From assembly GCA_003339605.1 (NCBI GenBank), contig QOVW01000061.1, forward strand, positions 1 through 64,000: DNA of 64,000 nt, read 5' to 3'. The notes under the pieces are model-generated. The model saw nothing but the letters and a program-made list of their open reading frames with translations, was not told where the DNA came from and made no database searches. Below are positions 26,230 through 35,549 of this stretch, piece after piece. Both the position numbers and the translations under genes were made by a program. The stretch's first letter is position 1, and every line of letters begins with the position of its first letter. The DNA is from Spirobacillus cienkowskii (GTDB lineage Bacteria > Bdellovibrionota_B > Oligoflexia > Silvanigrellales > Silvanigrellaceae).

Positions 26230-27051
26230 TCATTTTGAGTTAGATTGACACTCTGAACAAAACCAAGAACTTCTTCCTTTTTGCACAATTCTTTCTATTG
26301 TGCCAGAGCAGTTTTTCTGCAAGCATTTTAACCCCGTCCTTCCATAAACTCTATGCACATGTTGAAAAGACCCTTTATCTCCATTTAATGTACGGTAAGA
26401 CGAAATACTGGATCCCCCCATTTCAATTGCCAATTGTAATATTTCAGGAATTGCTCGAGCAAGTGACTTCCATTGTTTTACCGAAATTTCTGCGCAGTTT
26501 TTTAATGGATGAATCTTTGCAATATATAATGCCTCAACGGCATAAATATTACCAATTCCACCAATTAGTTTTTGATCCATTAAAATATCTTTGATAGACG
26601 TATTTTTCTCTCGAATTAAAGGTGACAAAAATAGCTCCAAAAGCTCACTTTCTTGCAAAGGATCACAAACTTTTTGTGCAGCAGCAATTTTATCCTTTAT
26701 TTTCCAAAAACCAAATCGACGAGGATCAACATACGCAAAGCCTTCTCCGTTTTCAAAAAAAACGGAAACATGTTGATGTTTTTCAACATCGATCGAAAGA
26801 ATTGGCTTAAATGCGCCTGACATCCCAAGACTGATTGAAACACTCCCATGATTTGTTTCTAAAACAAGCTGCTTGCCTTCTCGATAACATTGAAGAAGTC
26901 TATTACCTGGCGCAAAAATTTGTTTTAGCTCTTTTACTTGAAAAGGATAACGCAAATCTTCACGATGAAATTTAATATTTTTAAGTGTAAGTCCTACATA
27001 GGATTTTTTAATTGCATTGACAAACCCTTGAACCTCTGGAAGCTCTGGCAT
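26230..27051 (-). CDS. mutM: Formamidopyrimidine-DNA glycosylase
   Basis: Removes 8-oxoguanine and ring-opened purines from DNA and nicks the abasic site. The protein must begin MPELPEV because Pro2 is the nucleophile after Met removal; ATG 27051 with GAGAG upstream fits, although the frame is open further. Glu3, the REGKQLVLET lysine loop, the central DQKLIGGIGNIYAVEAL helix-two-turn-helix and the zinc finger (C-x4-C, then CSEC with WFC) are intact, as is the GRSSWF arginine. Length 273 aa is standard. Confidence 0.96.
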   Translation of the reverse strand: MPELPEVQGFVNAIKKSYVGLTLKNIKFHREDLRYPFQVKELKQIFAPGNRLLQCYREGKQLVLETNHGSVSISLGMSGAFKPILSIDVEKHQHVSVFFENGEGFAYVDPRRFGFWKIKDKIAAAQKVCDPLQESELLELFLSPLIREKNTSIKDILMDQKLIGGIGNIYAVEALYIAKIHPLKNCAEISVKQWKSLARAIPEILQLAIEMGGSSISSYRTLNGDKGSFQHVHRVYGRTGLKCLQKNCSGTIERIVQKGRSSWFCSECQSNSK

Positions 27052-27187
27052 AAATCTCTCTTTCAATTCAATTAAGGAAAATTTTTTATACTTAAAAATT
27101 TCATACTTAATTAAAAAATTGGCGCAATACCAAACTTTATAAAATTTGGCTAATATATGAAAAGTCAATTTAATCAAAGGAAAATAT

Positions 27188-27604
27188 ATGAGTCAAATAT
27201 TTAGAATTGCAACATGCCAGGCGATTAGAGAAATTATTGAAGAAAGCGCATTAGAAGGACGCTTTGGACTCATTCTGACAAATGATGGGGTAGAAAAAAT
27301 TGCCAATCGCGTGGTTGATCTTTTTGAAATGACGTTAGAACTTCGAGCAAAAACTCACGAAATGTTTGCAGGAAAAATGCCAAGCCAAGACAACCAACAA
27401 AATAGAAAAACACGTTCTCCATTTTTTCACAGCGATGAACAATCGCCTTTTCCTCGATCAAAAAATGCTGCGGAAATCTATGATTTTGGAAGTAAAAAAA
27501 CAGATAATTTAGACTCAATTCCTTTAGCGCCCAACCAAGATGTCAAACTACCACGCAAACGATTTGGATTATCTTTAGAAGAACGAGAAAAACTCAGACG
27601 TTAA
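27188..27604 (+). CDS. Hypothetical protein, 138 aa
   Basis: I do not recognise this protein. Residues 1-55 look like a compact helical domain (IFRIATCQAIREIIEESALE, then VEKIANRVVDLFEMTLELR); residues 60-125 are polar and probably disordered, and the end is basic (LPRKRFGLSLEEREKLRR). There is no signal peptide or membrane span. AAAGGAAA precedes the ATG. It is divergent from mutM with a shared 136-base upstream region, and runs tail to tail with the SDR gene, four bases apart. Confidence 0.65.
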   Translation: MSQIFRIATCQAIREIIEESALEGRFGLILTNDGVEKIANRVVDLFEMTLELRAKTHEMFAGKMPSQDNQQNRKTRSPFFHSDEQSPFPRSKNAAEIYDFGSKKTDNLDSIPLAPNQDVKLPRKRFGLSLEEREKLRR

Positions 27605-27608
27605 AAAA

Positions 27609-28418
27609 TTAAGAGCGTTTGTTTTGTAACCACCTTACAAGTTTTAAAGCAAAAACTCTGGGCACAATTTTTGCAGAACAAACACCAAGATGATTAAAAA
27701 GGCCTGGAATTACAATTCGCTTAGAATTGAACAAGGCTTTATAGCCAATTAAAGCAACAGTTGCAGAATCTGCGGTCAATTTAGAATTAAAAAGTATTGA
27801 ATCTCCATCTATTTTTGATACAGCCTGAAAACCCGTTTGCGTTGGTCCAGGGCATAAGGTTGTTACCGATACACCTGTACCAATCAGTTCATTACTTAAA
27901 GCCTCACTGAATGACAGCACATAAGATTTTGTTGCATAATAAACAGCCATCAAAGGGCCGGGCTGAAAAGCGGCTGTAGAAGCCACATTTAAAATACGAC
28001 CATATTTTTTTTCTACCATTGGATTGACAAACAAATATGTGAGCTCTGTTAAAGTTTGAACATTAACCTGTATCATATTGGATTGTGTCTGCAGAGGAAT
28101 ATCTTTAAAAAATCCCAACGCGCCAAAACCAGCGTTATTCACCAAATAATCAATATGAATATTTAATGATTGAACTTTTTTAAATAACTCTAGAGCGGCT
28201 CCAGGTTTTGCAAGATCACAGGTAATTTGTTTGCAAAAAATACCGTATTTTTGGGTTAATTCTGCAGAGATATTTTCTAATTTTTCTGTGCTTCTTGCCA
28301 CCAAAATGACATTAAATCCATCTTTTGCAAACAAATGGGCAAACTCTAACCCAATCCCACTAGAAGCACCTGTAATTAAAGCTGTAAAATTACTTTTCGA
28401 CTGCAATTGATTTTCCAT
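27609..28418 (-). CDS. Short-chain dehydrogenase/reductase
   Basis: A classical SDR of 269 aa. The NADP-binding TGASSGIGLEFA (with Arg in LVARSTEKL suggesting NADPH), the structural NNAGFGALG, and the catalytic Tyr-x-x-x-Lys in YYATKSYVLSFSEAL are all in place, and the Ser lies upstream in VASTAAF. The C-terminal GLFNHLGVCSAKIVPR pattern resembles YqjQ/DltE-like SDRs. Its start lies inside the end of the SCP2-like gene (29-base overlap), so the two are translationally linked; a role in lipid or polyketide-type reduction is possible but not shown. Confidence 0.9.
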   Translation of the reverse strand: MENQLQSKSNFTALITGASSGIGLEFAHLFAKDGFNVILVARSTEKLENISAELTQKYGIFCKQITCDLAKPGAALELFKKVQSLNIHIDYLVNNAGFGALGFFKDIPLQTQSNMIQVNVQTLTELTYLFVNPMVEKKYGRILNVASTAAFQPGPLMAVYYATKSYVLSFSEALSNELIGTGVSVTTLCPGPTQTGFQAVSKIDGDSILFNSKLTADSATVALIGYKALFNSKRIVIPGLFNHLGVCSAKIVPRVFALKLVRWLQNKRS

Positions 28419-28905
28419 GTTTTGGCCTCACTCCACTTTGTTTTAACAATGAAACCATTTTTAAAAATGCAGCGAGATCTCCATTAATCATGACCTTTTC
28501 GGCAACAAAAGCAACATGACCTTTGAGAGTTCCTGTTAGAAGTTTATACAAAGTTTTAGAATCTGTTAAGATTGTTGCACGCGACGATCCTTCAATCACA
28601 TTGAGCAACTGAACTTGTGAAATATTCCAATGGCAATCCGCATCTAATGAAAAGCAAAAACTGCCATCAGATTTTTTTGAAACACACACAGACCAACAAT
28701 CGCTATCGTCAACCATAACAATAAACCGTGGCTCTCCATCAATTTTAAAAAGATAATCTCCCTTTAATGTTCGCCTATCATAAAAATTTAATTTTCTTAA
28801 TTCTTGACAAACCAAATTTCTAAAAGAATTCGCAATTGCCCACAAACTGTGATCTTCATAAGCATGGCAAGAGCTTATTTGTATTTCTTGAACCAATTCC
28901 AACAC
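28390..28905 (-). CDS. SCP2-like (sterol carrier) domain protein
   Basis: 171 aa. From about residue 48 the pattern matches the SCP2 fold: FKIDGEPRFIVMVDD, a strand series, ATILTDSKTLYKLLTGTL, then VAFVAEKVMINGDLAAFLKMVSLL, which mirrors the family's 'dxxllxG...kxxixGDxxxalkl' signature. SCP2 domains bind lipids or other hydrophobic ligands in the cytoplasm. The start is a TTG with AAGGGG six bases ahead. It overlaps the downstream SDR gene by 29 bases, suggesting the pair act on the same hydrophobic substrate (inference). Confidence 0.6.
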   Translation of the reverse strand: MLELVQEIQISSCHAYEDHSLWAIANSFRNLVCQELRKLNFYDRRTLKGDYLFKIDGEPRFIVMVDDSDCWSVCVSKKSDGSFCFSLDADCHWNISQVQLLNVIEGSSRATILTDSKTLYKLLTGTLKGHVAFVAEKVMINGDLAAFLKMVSLLKQSGVRPKHGKSIAVEK

Positions 28906-28932
28906 ATTCCCCTTATAAAATTTGGCATACTC

Positions 28933-29619
28933 TCACCGTGACCAAGAAAAATGAAGCTTAGCTTCTCCTGAATTCATCGAAAAAAGAATAGTTCTATTTT
29001 CTGACTGAGGCAAATGTGGCGTATTTTCTTGCTTTGAAAAAAAGCTTTTGACATCTTTACCTTTTAATATTTGGTAAGGAAGTTTAAAAATAACAATATA
29101 ATAGCGACTCCATTGACTGCTTAATGGAAAAAAAGGAGCAAGGAGCTCATTACGAGAAAATGCAACAATTCGATGTGGTGCTGCAATAACAGTATCATCT
29201 ATGGATAACGTTAAGTGCCATAAACTTTGATCAGTCAAATCCATAAAAGGTTTGGTTTTCGCAAACAGATCAATCACAATGCTAATACTATCTTGAGAAG
29301 TTATAATATACGGATTGCTTTGTGCGAATTCACTTTGCAAACGTCGTAAACGTATTTTGTATTGTTCTTCCATTTCTGGCACAACAAGAACAGCTGCTGC
29401 AAGAACTTGCAACTCAAAATTATTATAAACGCTAACTTGTTTTCTCCACTTTTCTAAATTTGGCGAGTAATACAAATCATCAAAAGGCGATAGCGGTGCA
29501 CTCATTTTTTGGATAGATGTTGAACACGCTGTACAAAATAATATTAAAAAGCTATACGCTGTAATTTTGATAAAAAAAGTTCTAGTAGGGATGATAAACT
29601 CTATTAATTTCACTAGCAC
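28933..29619 (-). CDS. Predicted lipoprotein of unknown function
   Basis: About 228 aa with a basic-hydrophobic N-terminus ending in FLILFCTAC-S, a plausible lipobox whose Cys would carry the lipid (the -3 residue is Cys rather than Leu, which is unusual). The mature part has an acidic-aromatic N-terminal segment and strands such as YYIVIFKLPYQIL, and I recognise no family. A GTG start is used, with AAAGG close by; a second GTG two codons later is possible. It lies 27 bases upstream of the SCP2-like gene on the same strand and may form a three-gene unit with it and the SDR. Confidence 0.65.
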   Translation of the reverse strand: MLVKLIEFIIPTRTFFIKITAYSFLILFCTACSTSIQKMSAPLSPFDDLYYSPNLEKWRKQVSVYNNFELQVLAAAVLVVPEMEEQYKIRLRRLQSEFAQSNPYIITSQDSISIVIDLFAKTKPFMDLTDQSLWHLTLSIDDTVIAAPHRIVAFSRNELLAPFFPLSSQWSRYYIVIFKLPYQILKGKDVKSFFSKQENTPHLPQSENRTILFSMNSGEAKLHFSWSR

Positions 29620-29701
29620 ACCTTTATTAAAAATAAAAAAAATATTACTTTAAGATAATGCGTTGAGCTTATATGTATAGTCAAGATCGAGGGGGTGCAA
29701 A

Positions 29702-30901
29702 GTGAAACCATTAAAAACTTTTTTCATGGAAGATTTTTTAGAAAATAATCGTTTTCAAGCGCAATTCAATCTTGGTGAGTCTGGAGGACGAGCTAGAACT
29801 GTGCAAGAAATATTATCTCTCTCAGATCTATCAACAGAAGAGGGAACAAAAAAATTTTTTTCTCTCACTCTATGTGATAGCCCGAATCGCGGCCGCAATG
29901 ATTTGCGGCAACTCATTGCAAATTTTCATCCAGGTGCGAGTATTGATAATGTTTTGGTCACAACAGGAACAAGTGAAGCGCTTTTTTTATTATTTAGAAA
30001 TTTGCGGCCTAAAAAAGTGGCCTTAGCATTGCCTGCGTTTCAATTACTTTACGAACTTCCTCTTGCGATGGATGCTGAAATTGTCCCGCTTCCTGTCCGG
30101 TTTGACGCAAACGGCGCACCCTGGATAGACGAGCAAGAATGGTTAGAAATTATTGCAACTTCTAAACCCGAATGTCTTTTGATCAACAATCCTCATAATC
30201 CATCTGGATTGATTTTTGATTCTGAGTTCTTACAGCAAGTAAAACAAACAGCAAAAAGCATTAATTGCAAAATTATTGCAGACGAACATTACAGATTTTT
30301 ATCGAGTCCGTATGATGTTCTTGCCCCAACTCTGTATCAAAATGATGGCACTACGTTTGTCACAGGTTCATTTATAAAATGCTTTGGCACCCCTGGCCTT
30401 CGCATTGGATGGTGTATTGGTCCTAAAGAGGCTCTTGATGCAATGCAAAACGAAAAAAATTACACCACTCATACAGTTAATCCAATTTCAGAATGGATTG
30501 CATTTGAAGTACTAAAAAATACGCAAAGCTTTTTGTTTCAAGAAGTCAAAAAAGAATGGATTCAAAATAAACAAATTTTATCTGAGTTTTTACAAAATTC
30601 AAAAACTCTTTATGGCATGGCACCGAATGGAGGGCTTGTTTCTTGTCTGGGCTTTCAAAATGCAACCTCACTCGAACTAACCATTCAACTCATCAACAAA
30701 TTTTCATTAGAGGGAATATTTGTTTTACCATTATCAAGTATGGAATTTGACAATTATTCTTTTCAGCAAAAAGAATTTTATCAAAATAAAAAACTCAGTG
30801 GGCTTAATAAAGGTTTTGGTTTTCGCTTAGGACTTGGATGCAACCCAAAACAATTTGCAGACGCTTTGCATAAAATGGAATGTATTTTGACACAAATTTA
30901 A
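29702..30901 (+). CDS. Class I/II PLP-dependent aminotransferase
   Basis: Fold-type I aminotransferase of 399 aa. Motifs: NNPHNPSGLIFD and IIADEHYRFLSS for cofactor and substrate contacts, TGSFIKCFGTPGLRIGW with the PLP lysine, and FRLGLG near the C-terminus for the substrate carboxylate Arg. The amino-donor cannot be read from sequence. GTG start, with GAGGGGG six bases ahead; a later ATG at 29726 is an alternative. The gene overlaps the cysteine desulfurase stop by four bases in tail-to-tail orientation. Confidence 0.88.
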   Translation: MKPLKTFFMEDFLENNRFQAQFNLGESGGRARTVQEILSLSDLSTEEGTKKFFSLTLCDSPNRGRNDLRQLIANFHPGASIDNVLVTTGTSEALFLLFRNLRPKKVALALPAFQLLYELPLAMDAEIVPLPVRFDANGAPWIDEQEWLEIIATSKPECLLINNPHNPSGLIFDSEFLQQVKQTAKSINCKIIADEHYRFLSSPYDVLAPTLYQNDGTTFVTGSFIKCFGTPGLRIGWCIGPKEALDAMQNEKNYTTHTVNPISEWIAFEVLKNTQSFLFQEVKKEWIQNKQILSEFLQNSKTLYGMAPNGGLVSCLGFQNATSLELTIQLINKFSLEGIFVLPLSSMEFDNYSFQQKEFYQNKKLSGLNKGFGFRLGLGCNPKQFADALHKMECILTQI

Positions 30902-32130
30902 AAGTGTTCAGATTGCAAGTAAGTTTTTATAGCTTGTAATGTTTTCAGAATATCTGCCTGATCTGTTTTTAATGATAAAGAAAAACGCACAGCATTTTTT
31001 GCCATTTGTGGTGATTTTCCTAATGCTAAAATCACTTTTGAAGGCAAGTTGGCCGCACTGCTACACGCAGAACCAGAGCTTGCACAGATCCCAGAAAGAT
31101 CAAGCTGGACGAGTAAATCTTCACCACTCATTTTTTTGCCAGTAATAGAAAAATTAATGGTATTTGTCACCGAATTTTCAAGAGATGAGTTCATCTCTAA
31201 GTTTGGCAACAATGAAAGATTGTAAAAAAATTCGCGCCTCAGATTCTCCATGTTTTGCACTTGCTCAAACCAAAACGGTTGCAATATTTCTTCTGCTATC
31301 AGACCAAAACTTATAATACCCGGCAGATTTTCGGTTCCTGCGCGTCTATTTTTTTCTTGCGCACCGCCGTAAATAAATGGTTTAAACTTACGTCCACGCC
31401 GTAAAATTAAAGCACCAACTCCTTGCAAAGCACCAACTTTGTGCGCAGAAAGCGCACACGAATCTATGCCATCAGAAAACCAAAGTGAATAAGGTAATTT
31501 GCCATAAGTCTGCACCGCGTCCACATGAAAATGCAAATTACGAAATACGTCTGTTGTTAAACTTGGATCAAGACGCAAACTGAATGCATCAAACTCATCT
31601 TTAAGAGTAGGATCTGCTAAACTCGACCATCTTTTATAATGCAAAAAATCTGCAATTTTTTTAACAGGCTGTATTGTTCCTATTTCATTATTTGCAGCCA
31701 TTATAGAAAGTAATGTTGTTTTTGTAGTGATACTCAAAATAGCGTCTTCAAACGACACATAGCCACTCTTATCAACAGACAGTTTTGTTAATTGCAGCTG
31801 CTCTAAAGGCTCACTGACTGCTGGATGCTCTATATTAGAAATAACAGCATGTTGTTTATTGATAGCGATGTTATTGCTATGCAATACACCAACTGTGCCA
31901 AGATTATTAGCCTCGGTACCGCCCGAAACAAATATCACATCAGAAACATCGACTCCCATAGAACGAGCCACAGATCGCCGTGCTTCAGTTAATGCTACTG
32001 AAGCATTACGACCAAAGGCATGAGGACTGGATGGATTGCCACTATGCTGTTGCAATTTTTGAAAAACTTGCGCCAAATGCTCTGCTGAAGGAGGACTTGT
32101 TGCATTATGATCAAGATAAATACGACTCAC
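30898..32130 (-). CDS. Cysteine desulfurase (NifS/IscS family)
   Basis: Class V aminotransferase that removes sulfur from cysteine for Fe-S clusters or other thio-cofactors. The N-terminal IYLDHNATSPP, the SGGTEANNLGTVG cofactor region, the SAHKVGALQGVGALIL lysine and the GICASSGSACSS active cysteine are intact. An extra segment of roughly 30 residues (about 150-180, starting DFLHYKRWSS) is inserted before FHVDAVQTYGK. The GTG start overlaps the Lon stop as GTGA, implying coupled translation. No iscU or iscR is nearby. Confidence 0.92.
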   Translation of the reverse strand: MSRIYLDHNATSPPSAEHLAQVFQKLQQHSGNPSSPHAFGRNASVALTEARRSVARSMGVDVSDVIFVSGGTEANNLGTVGVLHSNNIAINKQHAVISNIEHPAVSEPLEQLQLTKLSVDKSGYVSFEDAILSITTKTTLLSIMAANNEIGTIQPVKKIADFLHYKRWSSLADPTLKDEFDAFSLRLDPSLTTDVFRNLHFHVDAVQTYGKLPYSLWFSDGIDSCALSAHKVGALQGVGALILRRGRKFKPFIYGGAQEKNRRAGTENLPGIISFGLIAEEILQPFWFEQVQNMENLRREFFYNLSLLPNLEMNSSLENSVTNTINFSITGKKMSGEDLLVQLDLSGICASSGSACSSAANLPSKVILALGKSPQMAKNAVRFSLSLKTDQADILKTLQAIKTYLQSEHF

Positions 32131-34823
32131 AATGTCTCCGAACGGGAATGCAAAACAGTTTCTCTTTGTTTTGTTATTGCAGATTTTCTAGAAGTTAATA
32201 GATGTTCTGCAATATCTTTTTTTTCTTCAAGTGCAAATTTTAAGACCTGACCCAAATGCGACACCAACTCCACTTTCATATCTTTTAAAATTTCGACAGG
32301 TATTTCTTCGAGATCATGCTCGTTATCTTGTGGAATTAAGACTTTTTGGATTCCATAACGATGTGCTGCAAGCAATTTTTCTTTTATTCCACCAACAGGT
32401 AACACGTCGCCACGTAAAGAAATTTCACCAGTCATTGCTAAATTGGCAGCAAGAGCAGTTTCCGTAAATTGACTAATAATGCCTAAAAATGTTGCAATAC
32501 CTGCACTAGGTCCATCTTTTTTTACAGCGCCTTCTGGAAAGTGGACATGCAGATCTTTTTTTGTGAGTTCAAGAATATCAATTCCTAACTCTGCAGCATG
32601 CGCGCGAATATACGCATACGCTGTTTGCACAGATTCTTTCATGACATCACCAAGCTGCCCAGTAATAGCGAGTTTTTCTGTTCCTGGAGAACTTGCAGCC
32701 GTTTCAATATACAACACATCACCTCCATTTGGAGTCCATGCAAGTCCCGTAGCTACGCCTATTGGTAATGTTTCAGGTCTCTTTTTATCAGAAAAAGGAA
32801 ATGCTCCAATCATTTTTCGTACAGTTTGCAAAGTGACTTCTTTGCTTTCTTTAACAACTGCAGAAGCGAGTTCTTCTGAAGCATTAGGTTGAGGTTGTTG
32901 ATTGCAATAACCAGACTCAACGCACTCACGAGCAATGCCTCTGACAACACCAGCCAGTTCTCTTTTTAATTGACGAACCCCTGCTTCACGCGTGTAATGC
33001 TGAATGATACCTTTCATGGTTTCATGATCAATTTTCACATCGATATGACTTGCTATTCCATGATCTTCCATAACATGAGGCAACAAGTATTCAAACGCAA
33101 TGTGCTTCTTTTCTTCAAGGGTATAACTACTTAACTCGACAACCTCCATGCGATCACGCAAAGGGGCAGGTATAGAATGCAATGAGTTTGCTGTAGCAAT
33201 AAAAAAGACCTGACTCAAATCCAAAGGGACATTGAGATAATGATCCGTAAAAATATTGTTTTGTTCAGGATCTAAAACTTCTAGTAATGCACTAGACGGA
33301 TCGCCGCGGCCATCTGAAGCAATTTTATCGACTTCATCAAAAAGGATCACAGGATTCATCGTTCCTGCTTTTTTAAGAGAGTCTGCAATTTTACCGGGCA
33401 TACTACCGATATATGTTCGGCGGTGCCCACGAATTTCCGCTTCATCACGCACGCCACCAAGTGCAATACGAATAAACTTGCGTCCTAAAGCTCTTGCAAT
33501 GGATTTTCCAAGACTGGTTTTTCCAACCCCAGGAGGACCTACAAATAATAAAATTGGACCTTTAATAGAATTTTTTAGTGCACAAACAGCTAAAAATTCT
33601 AAAATTCTTTTTTTAACTTTATCAAGTCCAAAGTGATCTTTATTTAAAATATCTTTTGCTTCATGAAGGTCAATGCGCTTTTCATCAACTTTTTGCCAAG
33701 GAATATCTAATAACCACATTAAATAATTATGACAAATCATATATTCGGGAGAACCAGGCATCATCATTGCCATACGTTCGGCCTCTTTTATCGCCATTTC
33801 CTTTGTTTCAGCAGACATTTTGCTTTCAAAAATTCGAGAGTGAAAGTCGTTAGGGTCTGAGGTTTCAGAGACTGCACGTCCATCGATATCACCCAACTCT
33901 TTTTGCAAAAGTCTGATTTGTTCTTTAATAAAATATTTACGTTGCTGTTTACTCAATTCTGTTTTTACGTCTGAATTGAGTTTTTTAGTCATTTCTAATA
34001 TTTCAATTTCTTTGACCAATAAAGAATGAATATGCCCTAATCGTGCGCACATATCTTCTATTTCTAGCAGCTTTTGCTTAGCAGGAAAGTCTAAACTTAA
34101 GTAAGGAATAATTAAATATGCAAGATATGTTGCTTCTTGCATATTATCGACAAACATACTGACTTCTTTGGGCATGTTTGGAGACAAATGAATTGCCTTT
34201 TGCACAAGCTGTTTCATAGCTTTGCCGAGGGCTTGTGTGTCGAGATCGAGAGAGGTATCAAGTAAACTTAACTCATCTGGTAAAAACTCTACTTCAGCTG
34301 ACAATTGGCCTAAAGTGGTGTTGACATATTTTAACACTTTAAAGCGTCGTGCCCCTTGAAGAACGGCACCATGGGATCCGTCCGGAAATTTGACAATTTT
34401 TAGAACTTTAACCTCAGTTCCGTATTGGTACAATTCATCATGAGGAGGGTTTTCGTCCTCGGGATAAATTTGCGCCAAAATGCCCATATTTCCACCGATA
34501 CGCACGGCTCTGTCCACAGTTTCTGTTGTCCACTCTTTTCCTGCCGCAAATGGAAGAACATTGTGTGGAAATAACACAGAGTTTTTAACTGGAAGAATTT
34601 TAAGCACATTAGAAGAAACTTCCTTTTTCTCTAGCTTAGGCTTAATTTCTACCTGACTTGGGACTGCTTTTTTGGGGCTTATTTTTGCTTTTTTAGTGAT
34701 GACTCTAACCTTTTTGTTAATAACAACAGGAAGTTGAGTAGAATCTTGCTTTAGAGAATCGCCATTTTCTTCAACTTTTGTTTTACGTGTTTTTACTAAC
34801 TTATTATTTTTTTTGTCTTCCAT
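32127..34823 (-). CDS. lon: ATP-dependent protease Lon, first copy, with basic N-terminal extension
   Basis: Lon degrades misfolded and regulatory proteins. The 898-aa protein has a 75-residue Lys-rich leader (MEDKKNNKLVKTRKTKVEEN...) before the normal LKILPVKNSVLFPHNVLPF start of the substrate domain. The ATPase Walker A is GPPGVGKTS near residue 430, Walker B follows in NPVILFDEVDK, and the catalytic Ser is in KKDGPSAG near 768. AGAGGG precedes the ATG. Its stop overlaps the cysteine desulfurase start. The window holds a second, more standard Lon at 58717-61161; the two differ in the loop regions and are not recent duplicates. Confidence 0.96.
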   Translation of the reverse strand: MEDKKNNKLVKTRKTKVEENGDSLKQDSTQLPVVINKKVRVITKKAKISPKKAVPSQVEIKPKLEKKEVSSNVLKILPVKNSVLFPHNVLPFAAGKEWTTETVDRAVRIGGNMGILAQIYPEDENPPHDELYQYGTEVKVLKIVKFPDGSHGAVLQGARRFKVLKYVNTTLGQLSAEVEFLPDELSLLDTSLDLDTQALGKAMKQLVQKAIHLSPNMPKEVSMFVDNMQEATYLAYLIIPYLSLDFPAKQKLLEIEDMCARLGHIHSLLVKEIEILEMTKKLNSDVKTELSKQQRKYFIKEQIRLLQKELGDIDGRAVSETSDPNDFHSRIFESKMSAETKEMAIKEAERMAMMMPGSPEYMICHNYLMWLLDIPWQKVDEKRIDLHEAKDILNKDHFGLDKVKKRILEFLAVCALKNSIKGPILLFVGPPGVGKTSLGKSIARALGRKFIRIALGGVRDEAEIRGHRRTYIGSMPGKIADSLKKAGTMNPVILFDEVDKIASDGRGDPSSALLEVLDPEQNNIFTDHYLNVPLDLSQVFFIATANSLHSIPAPLRDRMEVVELSSYTLEEKKHIAFEYLLPHVMEDHGIASHIDVKIDHETMKGIIQHYTREAGVRQLKRELAGVVRGIARECVESGYCNQQPQPNASEELASAVVKESKEVTLQTVRKMIGAFPFSDKKRPETLPIGVATGLAWTPNGGDVLYIETAASSPGTEKLAITGQLGDVMKESVQTAYAYIRAHAAELGIDILELTKKDLHVHFPEGAVKKDGPSAGIATFLGIISQFTETALAANLAMTGEISLRGDVLPVGGIKEKLLAAHRYGIQKVLIPQDNEHDLEEIPVEILKDMKVELVSHLGQVLKFALEEKKDIAEHLLTSRKSAITKQRETVLHSRSETL

Positions 34824-35079
34824 GATACCCTCTGATTACCCTTGCCATTTAAACTTAAAATTGGCTAAAGGAATTTAAAATCACTCCTTTGCGAATATGG
34901 CCTTCATTGTGATTCTGTCAATATCTCAAAAGAATCTTGTTATTCAATCGCTAATTTCTTGCATCTCTGATAAAATGCTGCTAAACGCTTTAAGCTTATA
35001 GGTTGTTGTTTGGTACAAGTACTAAATTTCAATTCTTTTTATTTTATAAAATAATAAAAATGTGCTTGGAGGTTTTTTT

Positions 35080-35310
35080 ATGTCACGTGTATGTGAATTA
35101 TCCGGAAAAGGCGGTCTAGTTGGAAACCGTGTTTCTCACGCTAAAAATAGAACCAAGGTTCGTCTTCTTCCAAATTTACAATCAAAGAGCATTTACGCTC
35201 CAGGTTTGGGCAAGTTTGTTAAAGTTCGCCTAAGCACCAGCGCGCTTCGCACTGTTAATAAAATTGGTATTGAAGCTTACTGCGCTAAAAAAGGCATCGT
35301 TATCAAATAA
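35080..35310 (+). CDS. rpmB: 50S ribosomal protein L28
   Basis: 76-aa ribosomal protein of the large subunit: MSRVCELSGKGGLVGNRVSH, AKNRTKVRLLPNLQ and the VKVRLSTSALRTVNKIG end are typical of L28. ATG 35080 is set by GGAGG six to seven bases ahead; an upstream in-frame ATG at 35062 has no site. It stands alone, with its own strong terminator, divergent from lon over a 256-base gap that shows no confident promoter. Confidence 0.97.
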   Translation: MSRVCELSGKGGLVGNRVSHAKNRTKVRLLPNLQSKSIYAPGLGKFVKVRLSTSALRTVNKIGIEAYCAKKGIVIK

Positions 35311-35324
35311 GATTCCTTTTTTAT

Positions 35325-35375
35325 AAATAAACAAAACCCCTTGTCGTGAATCGCGACAAGGGGTTTTGTTTATTT
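35325..35375 (+). terminator. Strong intrinsic terminator of rpmB
   Basis: A perfect 22-bp stem, AAATAAACAAAACCCCTTGT at 35325 onwards pairing with its complement at 35354-35375, with a seven-base loop. The GC-rich core CCCCTTGTCG/CGACAAGGGG is followed by T-rich DNA on the plus strand. It lies 15 bases after the rpmB stop. Confidence 0.95.
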
Positions 35376-35549
35376 ATTTTACAATTTTTTTATATTTGTA
35401 TAAACATTAAACACTTTCATAATTGTAACATATTGTTATTGATAAATAAAATACTGGTATAAAACTTGCTTACTCTTTTGAGAGATTGGTTCTCATTTTT
35501 TCCAATCACTTTTTCTTTAAATTAAATTTTTATATTGGATACAATCGTC

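Noticed and set aside
34824-35079. Possible tRNA, small RNA or riboswitch between lon and rpmB
   Set aside because: No cloverleaf, conserved riboswitch core or strong hairpin is visible in this 256-base divergent region.
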